DNA from: Haliclona indistincta | Taxonomy: Eukaryota; Porifera; Demospongiae; Haplosclerida; Chalinidae | Length of the DNA stretch: 64,000 nucleotides | Reading direction: 5' to 3' | Assembly (NCBI GenBank): GCA_964017065.1 | Contig: OZ024783.1 | Coordinates: forward strand, 13,638,040 to 13,702,039 | Shown here: positions 1 to 12,200 of the stretch, one piece after another | Layout of the letters: every line of letters starts with the position of its first letter | How positions within the stretch are numbered: position 1 is the first letter of the stretch | The notes under the pieces: generated by a model | Database searches by the model: none | Seen by the model: the letters and a program-made list of their open reading frames with translations, nothing else | What the model was told of the DNA's origin: nothing | Position numbers and translations under genes: made by a program

Positions 1-221
1 GTAATAGATACATTTATATTTAAGACCAAGATTCAAATGACTGATGTACATTTAAATAGTGTTATTTAATTGGATACTGTCCAATGATTAATTATTTTCA
101 TAGTAATTTAATAAACCCTTGAAGGCATGGGCTGCCGGATATGCACTATAATTGCATTTTCAAATTTGACAGGAATTTATATTGTTATGATAGCACACGA
201 TAAAACAAAAGAGCATGCATG

Positions 222-1375
222 CTAATTATTAACTGAATCTTGAACAACTATAGTTTGTTTATAAGTCAGCGGAGGAAAGGGAAGCTCAATAGGAGTTGTG
301 TACAGCTTATCTTCTTGGGGTTCTTGAGGTAGTGATCTAAACGGCACAACAGGAACTGATCGATGTCTTGTTAGACTTGATTGTCTCTCAACAATGTAAA
401 ACTGATCATCATTGTCAACTTGTGCAGGTGCTTGTTCTGTGTCACAGAAAGAAAACCATATTCAGTAGTCACGTATACAATACATAATAACAAACTACAT
501 GTATAGTGCACACAGTTTGACAGCATACTGATGAATTATGCATACGTACCTGCATTTTGATTTATAGCACCTATTTCTTCAATTCCATGTGCTAGTTCTT
601 CGTTATTATGGAGTTCCTCTTGTAGCCAGAGATGAAGCCACAATAAGTGAACAAATGTATATAACGCTAGCGCACGATGCACTAGTTCGAACCCAAAAAG
701 AATGATCATGTACCACCAGTCCTCATCTCGATTCCAAGATATCACAATTGAAACGAAGTGGATCATCATAGTGGCATTAAACAATAAACTCAAAATAGAA
801 GTGGATCTTATGCTAAGCTTGACATCCTCATCTCTTAGACAGTTTAGGTCGGCAAAAATTGCCTCCATCTGTACTGCTGCATGCATAATGTACACGATTA
901 CGAGAGGAATCAGATAATAGACTGGAAAGTCGTTCGCATATTTGTAGTAAGCATAGTGAAGCATGTTCACATGGTATGCAACTACGCCAGCCGAAAGCAA
1001 GACCATTTTGCAAGCCGGTAATACAATCCTCCTCTCTCCTCTGAGGACTATTAGCATCAAGAACAGAATGGTAGTCATGACCACAAGGGTAGCCCAAATA
1101 AGGACGGAGCTGACCAAGAGATACAGCACTTCACTAAAGAAAGGCAATAGAGTATTCGGGATATACTCTCCATCGATTGTAGTCCGAAGAAAGTTCGAAA
1201 AGTTGAACACCGTAAGACCGATCCCCACCGAGAGAGCGAACTGCGGTTGGCTGATATATCTGTAAAAAACAGATAGTGTCTTTAGCGCATGGGCTAGATC
1301 TAATACTCACCTATCAATGAACATGCGAATCCTGCTTAGAAGACCGCCGCGCAGTACCGCAGCTGGCGGCATCAT
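222..1375 (-). CDS. Multi-pass membrane protein A, 329 aa, three exons
   Basis: I do not recognise the family. Three minus-strand exons (1375-1311, 1259-550, 436-222) join in frame across GT-AG introns; the total is 990 nt including the stop. ATG 1375 is the first ATG after an in-frame upstream TAG. About six to seven hydrophobic segments fill residues 30-260, separated by short loops. A polar C-terminal tail follows, with a VVPFRSLP motif and a proline-rich end. The intronless gene at 2533-3525 is a distant paralogue: similar length, similar spacing of hydrophobic segments, a shared NA/NS-x-MM/VMI-x-H region, and an SLP-x(5)-D-x-L-x-Y tail motif. It could be an orphan receptor-like or other polytopic plasma-membrane protein; no catalytic motif is visible. 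The gene model is well supported, the function is unknown. Confidence 0.72.
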
Positions 1376-1678
1376 GGCTATCTTTGTCAGGACTGTCCCG
1401 TGTCGTGAACCAGATGATCCAGAAGCCGAGACAGTACCTGTATTCTAACCATTTGATCTACAGCAACTAGTTGCAACCTGGATAAGTTGCAAAAATGAGG
1501 TTTTTCTTTTTCTCTGTCAATTTATCATTATTGGTCACGTGATAAAGTAAGTGTATACGTTTACGCATTACGTAAGCACGTGCCGCGCGTTATGCATAAT
1601 GCATTACTTCATAGAAAACCTCAATATTGAAAACAAAACTAGTCATTAATAGTTATTATTATTAAGTGTTAGTTATGC

Positions 1679-2100
1679 AATCCACTCTTGATGTCTGTGT
1701 TCTATAATCTCTGGTGGTGGAGTAGTCTCTTGGATGTCAGAAGAGTAGTGAAACTCATCGTCTGATCGATCATGAGGCAGTGATGGTGTTGGCAGCACAA
1801 CCATCGACTCTTTTTGCACTTGAACAGGTGAGAGGGCAGAGCTCATGTAAAGACATTCAAGGCTGGTTTAGCACAAATGAAGCATGCAGTCACGAGCTTG
1901 CTCATCATTACAAGTATGCACACGTGACGGTGAATTTGGAGTAATAATAAGTGAGGCTTGAAACGAGGTATTTTGATCTTTTGCTTCGACTAGATCATAC
2001 CATGTAGTAGATTCGGTGAACCACATCGGTAACTGGTAAATCCCTTTGTCTCTGAATCGTAAACACTGCAATAGATCCCATGTGAGCAATCATCACTGAT
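1679..2100 (-). pseudogene. Partial copy of membrane protein B (broken)
   Basis: This stretch closely matches the C-terminal third of the gene at 2533-3525 (shared residues include RDKGIYQLPMWF, VHTC-DEQARDC and VVLPTPSLPHDRSDDE). It lacks the N-terminal transmembrane region. An internal deletion of about 20 codons removes the last hydrophobic segment. An in-frame TAA stands where the intact gene has a Gln codon after the LHLC motif. It is a truncated duplicate lying between the two intact relatives. Confidence 0.8.
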
Positions 2101-2532
2101 TTGAATACTATACGTCATGCACATGCATGTATGTTAATTGTATCTATGTCCAGCGACAATCGATTTGCTAAGACAACTCAACACTATGACTTGTGTCTGT
2201 TCTGTGAAGACATGAATCAATTAATTATAATGCATTACTAGCTAATCCAACATGCAAACATAAATAGTAAATAATAAATGTCCCTCAGTCTTGTTGGTCA
2301 GATTTATGTAAGTCATAAATGCTACACATGTATGTAACAATAAAATCAGATTTAAATTATGAATCATGTTATCAACACATGTACATTTTTAATCATAATA
2401 ATATTATAAACATCCTGTTTACTACAATGTAGGTATAGAGCTGTGGTATGAATGACTTCATGGAAACCTCAATACATGAATAACAATATTATAATTATAA
2501 CTATAGTTAACTATTACATAAAATTTCTATTA
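2101..2532. other. AT-rich intergenic stretch
   Basis: No open frame or structured repeat was seen. The sequence is very AT-rich with scattered ATAATAAT runs. It separates the broken copy from the 3' end of membrane protein gene B and may hold that gene's 3' UTR on the minus strand. Confidence 0.5.
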
Positions 2533-3525
2533 TCAAGCAACTATAATCTCTGGTTGTGGAGTAGTCTCTTGGATGTCACAAGAGTAGCGTAACTCATCGT
2601 CTGATCGATCATGAGGCAGTGATGGTGTTGGCAGCACAACTATCGACTCTTTCCGCAGCTGAACTGGTGAGAGGGGAGAGCTCATGTAAAGCTGACTATA
2701 GTCAATGCTGGTTTGGCACAAATGAAGCACGCAGTCACGAGCTTGCTCATCACTACAAGTATGCACAGGAGACAGTGAAGGCTTGTGAGTCCCGAAACTA
2801 GTAACAAGTGAGGCCTGAAACGAGCAATCTTCATCCTTCGCTTCGACTGGATCGTACCAATTGCCTTTGTAGTAGATTCGGTAGAATACACATATCGCCA
2901 TCAATCGGTAATACAGTTCATTAGCGATGAACCACATCGGCAACTGGTAAATCCCTTTGTCTCTGATCGTAAACACTGCAACCGATGCCATATGAGCAAT
3001 CATTACTGAGTTGTAAAGAATATTTGTCCACGTTGCTTGCCAGGAAAGTTTAATAGGAGCTGAACGGCTGTTTCTCAGACACTTCCATGCCGAAAAAACG
3101 AAATAGGCCTGGTAGATGGTGTGTACAAAGAAAGTGATGCTTGGTATGGCGTATATCAGCTGAAAGAAGATTGCAAAACTTGACACCCACTGCTCATAGA
3201 TGAACGATATGATCCATACGACATAAGGAATGGCTACTACCGCTACAAATGCGTTTCGGATTCCTAAATGAAATGCGGAGGTGTCGAATTGTAGTCGCGT
3301 GCTGGTACTTGAGATGACAATTGTCCGAAGTAGAGAAAGGCATGTCCACGACACCGAGAACCACACTGCAACCGAAGCTACGTGCACCAACTGTACGTGT
3401 ATTTCTCCATATTCCAAGTGTACGTCCAGACTGGGGTCGAGAGAGATCAGCGCCCTGAGAATTGCGAAAAAAAGAAGAATTGGTAACGCGGCTTTTGCCG
3501 CGAAAGTGTTAGCTTTGTCACCCAT
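2533..3525 (-). CDS. Multi-pass membrane protein B, 330 aa, intronless
   Basis: A single open frame of 330 codons starts at ATG 3525. Hydrophobic segments occur near residues 12-30, 50-68, 92-110, 118-148, 165-185 and 200-220, so at least six membrane passes are likely. The hydrophilic tail (about 230-330) contains PTPSLPHDRSDDELRY and a proline/acid-rich end. It shares architecture and the tail motif with gene A, but unlike gene A it has no intron, so it may have arisen by retroposition or intron loss. It is transcribed divergently from the SLC36-type gene, only 287 bp away. Family and ligand are not recognised. Confidence 0.75.
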   Translation of the reverse strand: MGDKANTFAAKAALPILLFFAILRALISLDPSLDVHLEYGEIHVQLVHVASVAVWFSVSWTCLSLLRTIVISSTSTRLQFDTSAFHLGIRNAFVAVVAIPYVVWIISFIYEQWVSSFAIFFQLIYAIPSITFFVHTIYQAYFVFSAWKCLRNSRSAPIKLSWQATWTNILYNSVMIAHMASVAVFTIRDKGIYQLPMWFIANELYYRLMAICVFYRIYYKGNWYDPVEAKDEDCSFQASLVTSFGTHKPSLSPVHTCSDEQARDCVLHLCQTSIDYSQLYMSSPLSPVQLRKESIVVLPTPSLPHDRSDDELRYSCDIQETTPQPEIIVA

Positions 3526-3812
3526 CGTCGTCTAAACAGAGAAGCTCAGTAGAAACGACCACCAAAAGAAGCATAATAGTCCTTGTTCTAGCGGTGTGAT
3601 AAGGATCCCTACTCCGCGGAGATATATGTACAGCAGAATTAGGGCCAGTCAATCACACGCGAGTCGGCTCAACTGCGGTTGGATTCGGATGTTTTTGTTT
3701 TTATCCCCCGGCCTAGGCCTACTTGGCGCCAAGTGTTTCGCGGGAAGTCCAGTGTGCGACTGGGCGTGGTAACCTATAATAATCTTATCTCAAAACACGT
3801 GATCAAAAAAAG
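3526..3812. promoter_or_regulatory. Shared divergent promoter region
   Basis: This 287-bp gap lies between the start codons of the minus-strand membrane protein gene (3525) and the plus-strand SLC36 gene (3813). It is more GC-rich than its surroundings (GCGG, GGCGCC, CACGTG-like words) and has no open frame. A bidirectional promoter plus both 5' UTRs is the simplest reading; no TATA box is obvious. Confidence 0.5.
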
Positions 3813-4180
3813 ATGTCTTCTAACAATTCTGCGGACGAGGATTATATGCATGGCGAGCATCACAAGCTACTTTCCGAGCGTTCTTATGACAGCAAGCCCG
3901 TGAACGTACAAGGAGATGCATCTTACGATGGCGACGAGTCTGGAGGAACGGGGTGAGCGTGGTCTTGTTTTACATAACTTCCGCCTACTTCACCAACGCT
4001 TTCTTACCTTTTCAGAGTAATTGCTACGTTTTTCAACTTCGTTAAGGCTAGTGTGGGTTCAGGCAGCTTTGCTCTGCCCTACGCTATCTACAAAGCTGGT
4101 TTGCTATTTGGTTCGGCTGGCATGATATTGCTGGGTGTTGTTAGGTGGGTGTGGCTTGCTCGTTTGTCATCTGATTCTTC

Positions 4181-4276
<96 letters not shown>

Positions 4277-5854
4277 TCTATCTCTCCCCTCTCCCTCCTC
4301 TCCCTCCTCTTTCTCCTCTCTCCCTCCCTTCCTCTCCTCAGTGTGTACACTATGCAGCTTATGCTGGAGTGTAAGAATGTGGTAGAGCGTCTCTTGCCCA
4401 TAAAAGAGAAAAGAGGTCTCAATTATACTCATATTGGAGAGAAAGCCCTAGGTCTATTCGGCAAGTGGTCTGTGAACCTTGCTGTACTGCTGTGTAACCT
4501 CGGAGTGTGCGCTGGATACATGATTTTCATATCAAGTAACTTACAGGTAATGTGTACCATCGATACATTTACCATATTGACTCCGCCCATGCTGAACGTA
4601 CAATACTGTAGTTAATGAATAAGCTCAGTGCTGTGTACTTTGTCCAATGCTTATATGAGCACAGTTAGATATTGAATCATTTTTGAGCTTAGCTTACCGT
4701 ACTATATCAATCCTATAATTTTATATCCATCCTGCATGCTACTATTATAGCATTCTAATGCACAATGGTCGAATAACAACAGATCAATCTGCTACCATCA
4801 GTACCACCATGGATAGTCAAGCATTAGCTGTGTGACAGTGGATGTGGTTTGTACTTTTGCGTAGACAAGCTACAAATCAGTGACTATAAGCAGAACTGTT
4901 AGAAAGCCCAAGAGACTTGGTCATGTGCGTATGCAGGTGTGCATGCTTATTGCAGAGTGGATAGAATGAATGAATGTTTTGATGATATGCCTTTTGTGAA
5001 TGCTTGAAGTTGTGCTAAACTTCTGTTTTAGAACTTCTCTACATTTGTTGCAACAACACTAATAATGAATTAACTTTTTCATTATTAGTGTTGTTATCTC
5101 ATTAATGAATACAAAATTCCTACTACAGTATTGAAATGTTATCAGTTCTCGATCAGTTCCATGTAGTACACACTTGTGGAGCTTGTCGTTTCAAGGGGCT
5201 TGTAACCATGGAATATCAGGGAAATGCTAGCTAGCTATGTGAGAACTATCAGTCCTACCTAGTACAGCGTACTAGGACAAGCAGCAGTAGAACACTTACC
5301 TTACAAGGAATGCTGCTAGATATTTTGTGAAGTGTTGAAGTGTGTTATTGTTAGAAGTTGTGCTAAACTTCTGTTTTAGAACTTCTCTACATTTGTTGCA
5401 ACAACACTAATAATGAATTAACTTTTTCATCTCTATGAGCTGGTTTTGTTATTTCATTTATGGATACAAAATTCCCAGCAATTTTATCAGAGCATAGCTA
5501 CAATGTGGAATGCTTTGACAATAGTAGGCATGCCTCTTGTAGACCATAGGCAAACCTTTTTATATACACATGCACTCTCTGTTGTCAATGTCAAGGAAGT
5601 AAGAAAGTAGTTCATTTGTCTATTGATAGAATGAAAGGATTTTGTCCCATTGACTCTATTGTAGAAGTATGCTTGTCTATAGTCAGATTCTTGTGTGTTG
5701 TAGAAGAGTGCTTGCCAAGTCAGATTCCCCCCATTGTTAAAGTTATGATAAGTGTCTATGTGTGTCATCATTAGTGTACTCAAGCTTTTTGAATGTGTTT
5801 TTAACTTTTCTCTACCTCTCTCCCTCCCTCTCTCTCTCTATCCCTCTCTTTCTC

Positions 5855-5925
<71 letters not shown>

Positions 5926-6198
5926 TCTCTCCATCTCTCTCTCTCTCCCTCCTACAGTGGGCATTGACCTGTTTTGCTCTTAGTAACAATACCGATAACA
6001 CCGCTACCTACTGCACCATGAATGAGTCTACTAAACTCGCTGAAGGTGATTGCGGTATATGTTTCACATCCTGGGAGCTATATGCTATGGTCCTGCCTGT
6101 ACTCATTCTACTAACCTTCCTACCCTCCTTCAAGCTACTAGCTTACTCCGCTTACGTGGGGGCCATCTTTCTTTGTGTTGCACTTGTGGTAAGATACG

Positions 6199-6273
<75 letters not shown>

Positions 6274-9200
6274 AGCGAGTAAGTAGTGAATTTTATCTGA
6301 ATCTTGTGTACATTGTGAGCTTACATTGTTGCAATAGTAATTTGTGCGTAAACTATGAAATTATGCATTCTATGAATTTTGTGTTTAGTTGATATAGCTA
6401 GTTTTTACATTGTACAGTCACACTATGAGCTATTTTCTGATTCCCCTACTTACACACAGCATTCTTGATTACTACCAAAGTTGTAGAAGTTATCGCCTCA
6501 TAATGAGAAGTGCTATATGTTATAGCCATGTCCATACTACATAAAGCTACTGGTTACATGCTTGTACACACATAGTCTTCAATGAAGTGCAGCCACTATG
6601 TCTGGCAGCTACCCCCTCTCCACATAGCACCCCCCCCCCCCACATTTGTTATCACATAGCCTTTTAGCACTGTCTGCTATGCTATGCTATGCAGCGTACA
6701 TGTCAGCTTTAACTAGCTTTTGTCATGTTTTGTGTATGTTCAATCTTTGTTGTGTGTGTCTAATATGGATGCCCCAACACAGCTCCCTAGCTACCTTTGT
6801 TGCGCTGCTGTACAGTGCTCCTCATGTACTATAACATAATTTTGAGTGTTAGTTGTGTGTGTACATTTTGTGTATGTGTTTACTACATTGTGTGGTGGTG
6901 GTAGTGGTATTTATGTTATGTGTGTACAGTACCGTTGCTATGGTTACTCAAGTGTACCATGTACTATTCCATTATCTTAGCTACACAATGTGGGGGGGGT
7001 GTCATTACCATGAGAACCTGTAGCCAGTAAGTGGATGTGGTGAATGATTGTAACTACTTTAGCCAGGTCATGTGATGGGTAATGTAATTCAATATAGTAC
7101 TGTAGGCCTAGTAACTTTACTCCCGAAATTTTTCGTCATCCTGTATGCTATAATGTGTCGTGTGTGCTTATGCCGTAGATTTGGGAATAGAATGTTTTCA
7201 TCACCCATCCTATCAACAAAAATTAGACACGCAGAATCAGGAGGTCCCAGAAAGAAAAATTACCGACCCCAGGCCAAAAAGTGGGTGGGTGGGTTGAGTG
7301 GTTTTTTACACAAAAAGTCATTTTGCGTAAATTTTAGCCACTACAACTCTGGTGCACTTTAGAGTATTTTTGCAGGTTCTTGACACCAGAGGAGGTCTAT
7401 ATCATGCGGATATAACTTGCATTTGTTATTATTTACAGTGTGAATTATACATACACTGTAAAACGCAGGTATTATGCTGAGAAGGGTGTGGACTGGAGGC
7501 GTGGCTGGTCCTGAGCCAGGCAGTTATTCTACTCACCAGCTTCTGCGGTAGATTCAGCTGCACTCAGCTCTTGAGTGTTGTTCTTCCGTCGAAAGAAGCT
7601 ATCCAATCGTGGAGTTTTAGCAGCATCGGGTGCTTTTCTGTGACGAGCACTGCGCTTGTGCTCTGAAACGTGGTAGTCGCGTTAAATCTTGGCTACATTC
7701 ACAGCGGTAGTGCCGTCGCTTTCTGGTCTCAGCTGCTGGAGCAGTGTTCTGCATGATCGCGGTCGATACTAGGCTGACGCACACGCGCTATCGACCGAGC
7801 TACGTGTACGCGATCGTCATCTTTTCATGAATATTAATTAGTTTGACTTGTGAATATCATTATATGACACGTTATGACGTAGTGGGTTGGTGGGTATTGG
7901 GGCTATGTAAAAAACCGGCCTGGGGTCGAAAATTTCCGCCACTGGAACCCCCTGCGCAGAATACACGTGTAGTAAAACACACATGTCCATTTATAATTAT
8001 TATACGCAGTTAGCAACGAAAGTGATTGAACTTTTCATAGACGAAAAATATCTCAATCTACGTTGGTTGTGCAGTCAATCGTGTTTTAAGATTAACTAAC
8101 CGGATGTAAGGTACCCTTAATATGTTGCTTAGCATTCTGAAGTACTCAATGTTGACTTTTTAACAGCTTCTGATTCAGTCTGTACTACAATGTGCAGAAT
8201 CGGGAAAAATTATGCTGTGTTTAGGTTGAATACATTTTCTGAACTGATTATGCAACACATGCCTGGTACGTACACCATTCACTCTAGTGGATCCGTAATA
8301 TAGCTATGTGGGAGTGCTCCACTTCTGGCTTCCTAAGCCCCACAGTGCTTAGTTTTCAGCGAGTGATGTGGTATATTGCAGATGGCACACAGATGCGTAC
8401 ATACACAAACAGACTATTGTATGCCTCAGGTGACTCCGCCCACTGATAGATATAATGACTGAGTCTATTGAGATTAAGCCGAGAGAACCACTTAATGGGA
8501 ATATTAGCCTGATTTTAAGATCGTCCCGGGTCCTTTCAGGCAATGCAGTGCTGAACCATGCCCAGCAGGTTATTGTTAGCAGAGCACGTGTTCTAGATTT
8601 CTTTCGGTTTCAGTATCATTGCTTAGTTATCGCTAGCAATGTGGTATACAGACAGAATGACATGTATATATTATATTATGCATTCATACACAAACAGATC
8701 TCTGGTGGCTCCGCCCACCAAATTATTAATATAAAGACAACTACAATGTATAACTACGTACACTGTTGAGACAAATAATTATAATGACTGCATGGCGGAG
8801 GCTATTGGAACTAGCGTATGTAGAGTTCGATCAGTTCAAGAGGATCTGGTGAGTCTCCTAGATATATTAGCCTGATTTCAAGATCGTCCGTGGTTCCTTC
8901 GGGCAACGTGGTGCTGAACCACGGAAGGTTACTGTTAGTGCAACACGGTGTCTCACGATTGAGACACTGCATCCCATCCCATAATGGATCGTTGGTGTAG
9001 AGTACGCCATTGTCCCCGCCTTGTGAAGTCCCTGACTCGCAGTAGTAGTTCTCTCCAACGAATGATGGCACAGGAGCAAAACTGCCAGTGTTGCATGGAC
9101 AAGAAGGAGGTGTTTGTTCGTCATCTTCATCGCCTACAACGTACGTCCAGACATGTTGTCGAGGATTGGCGCCATGTGTTATTGACACGCCATCAACATA

Positions 9201-12200
9201 CAGTTGATCAACTGTAAGAGTGCGGCCGCTGAAATCAAAATTATTAAAAGCATCTGTACTTGCTAACTGGTATCCTCGTAGTCTCCCGCACACGGCATTG
9301 TAGTTTAGTCCAAGTGTTGTAAAGAATGTACTCTGAACCTCATTAGATGGAGTAATAGAACAGAGGGTTAGATTGGATAGTTCGACTTGTGTCAGTCCTG
9401 TAGGGCAGGTTGCATTCGGCTCAGACATGTTGACAAATGCTACTCTTGTCCAGCCTCCCTCTCCATTGCAGTACGTGCCCTCCATATCACAGTAGACATT
9501 GACCTTTGTTCCATTCCTTAGCTGTATCTCATAGTTACCTGATGGAGCAGATGGGTTGTTGAGATGGACCTCCAGACAGCCCTGAAAATTTTAGAATGAG
9601 AATGCTTTAGTCTGAGAGGTGTAGCTTACTTGTGGGCAGGATAGCGGCACACGCTCTCCTGCTCTTCTCAGGTCAGTGCAGCCAAGAATCATCAGTTGTT
9701 CGTCACATTCTTGCGTTCCTTGTTGAGTGCAAGTTGTTGCTGCAAGATCAGAGAATGAAGCAGGACTATAGCAATCTTTACCAAGCTTACCAGTTGCCTG
9801 CACGATGGACAACAGTAGACAGCAGAGCACTGCACTGTGAAACATTGTTATCAAGCACTCTTAGCTATTGTGAACGAGCTGGTGGCACCTGTATTTTATA
9901 GCAAATGAATGATATCCACAGTATGGCTCTACCTTGGAATGGCAACATATCGAATTAATGCCGTATACGGCATGCCTGTACGGCTTTGTCGCATGTTTCA
10001 CCAGATCATCATACCTGGGGCTGGCACTGTTTTGGCTTTTATTGTATACTATAGCTACTGTCTCTTCACTAAGACACTGTATTATTGTAACATTGCAGAG
10101 TCTTGTGGACTTGTGGTAGTCACACATCAGTGAACCGTAATAATTGTGTTGAAGTTGGATCTAATTCTATCAGAGTGATAGACTGATTGATCTAAGAATT
10201 TAGTATCACCTTTTGTAGCATTATTTGATCAATTTTTGATTCTCTTAAGCACACAAAACTTAGATAGTGTATAGCTCATGAAATATTATTTTGTCATGTG
10301 TCTCTTGTTTCTGTCTCATTTTTATGAGGCTTCCAAATTTTCACCATGTCTGTGTGCCCATGGTGGAGTGCACTTGTGCTAGCTACATGATGTACAATAT
10401 GTAGTTAGGTTCTATTCCAAGAATATTTGCTATAATCGTACTCCAGCCCACCCATCTGTTAAATGGGTACCTTGTCTTTTGTTGTGTGGACAAGGTCATA
10501 GGCTGTGGGTGTGGTTATTGGGGCTAGCCTGAGTGAGCCCCACAATGTCTTGCATTCTCTAGTAGAGTAGTCCAGGGTTGTACATGGTTATAATTATCAG
10601 GGTTATAGCTCATGGGTTGTGGTTAGTGCTAAAACGAATGTTTGAAATCGTAACAAATCGAATCTTTCCAAATCGAACAAATAATCAAATATTCTATTCG
10701 CACATGCAAAATACAATTATTACATGTACAAAGTCGAAAAATTACTCATCATTGCAATCATCAACACTTGTACATACAACCTCATCATCACTATCACTGT
10801 CATTGACAAAGCTGCCTTTCCATCATGAAATTGCTTTCGAATTAAGGTGCTCACGTGTGTAGTCGATGGTAGCTGGTAGTTAGGCTCAATGAAGGCAAGT
10901 AACTCCTTTAGACCACGGTCGCGAACAATAGCAATTGGTCTCATATCCAGCCAAGGCCATCGAGAAAGAATCCGCGTGATTTCACGTTGTGTGTTGACAG
11001 AACAAGGTTTACTGCTGCACGGTTGTGCTTGCACAAAAGATCTCATTGACTGTTGCGCTTGACTACCTTCTTCCTGCTTTGACCTGGTAGCTGGCTTGGT
11101 AACTGAAGCTGGATGCTTTCGCTCTAGATGAGCAATAAGATTGGACGTTGTCCCACCATTGTACTTGTACTCAGCAGAGCACAAAAGACACTTAGCATAG
11201 TTTTTCTTTCGCTTGAAGTATTTCCACACGTGCGATCTACTGGACTTCTCGAATGGAGCGTCGTTTGTGCCACAATCAGCAGATGAAGAACTCGCCATGA
11301 CACGTGTAGATCACGTGATTCAATCGAATATTGACGAATTAACGAACGAACACGCTAACGAACGAATATTCGAATATTCGATTGATTCGTTTTAGCACTA
11401 GTTGTGGTTGTGGTAGATGAGCTAGATCCTCAAGACTGAAAGTACAATCGAGATATCATTGCACCATGAGTTGGTTATTTCCTGTTCATTTTGTGTTTGT
11501 GCATGTATGTATGGGTATGCAGTTTGACAAAAATACTAGCTTACTGAATGCAGTAGTTCGTGTGTGAACCAAGTGTATTTAGACCACAGCTAAGCGATGT
11601 TGACCAATCAGGTTGCGTAGCTGCAGGTCTCTATTTCTCGTAGTGGAATCCCGCCACTACCGCGACTCTATAGTGGAATCCCACCACACGGCGCAGATTA
11701 CGGTTCTGTGAGCGGAGTTCTACTGAATAATTTTTACAACGCTCGCGTGTCCTTGCTCGTCGTTCGCGTCGTTTCTGTTTGCTGTTGCTATGGTCTAAAT
11801 CAGTTAGACAGTGCATCCAATCGGATCTACGCGATGTAGAAGCCCTCGCGCCGTTACCATAGCGCCCTCGCTACGCTCGGACGCTATATAGCAACGGCTC
11901 TCGGGCTTCTAAATCGCGTAGATCCTCGGATGCGCTGTCTAACTATTATGTAGACATTCTTGATGAGTTTGTATTATACTAGGATGTGGACCTCCACAAC
12001 TTTGCTATTAATTTTCTCTCTCCCTCTCTTTCCCTCCTCTCTTTTTCTCTCTCCCTCCTCCCCCCTCCTCTCTTTTTCTCTCTCCCTCCTCCCTCCCTCC
12101 CACTTCCCTCTCTCCCTCCTTCCTCCCTCCCTCTCTCCGTCCCTCCTCCCTCTCTTTCTCTCCCTCCTCCCTCCCTCCCTCCCTCCCTCCCTCTCTCTCT

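Noticed and set aside
4053..4385. Long Ser/Leu open frames across CT tracts (also near 5801, 11974 and 29252)
   Set aside because: Microsatellite translations; they cross proven splice acceptors and occur in several frames and on both strands.
5487..5783. 98-codon minus-strand frame in intron 3
   Set aside because: Composed partly of short repeats; no recognisable domain, and it runs against the intron's own repeat structure.
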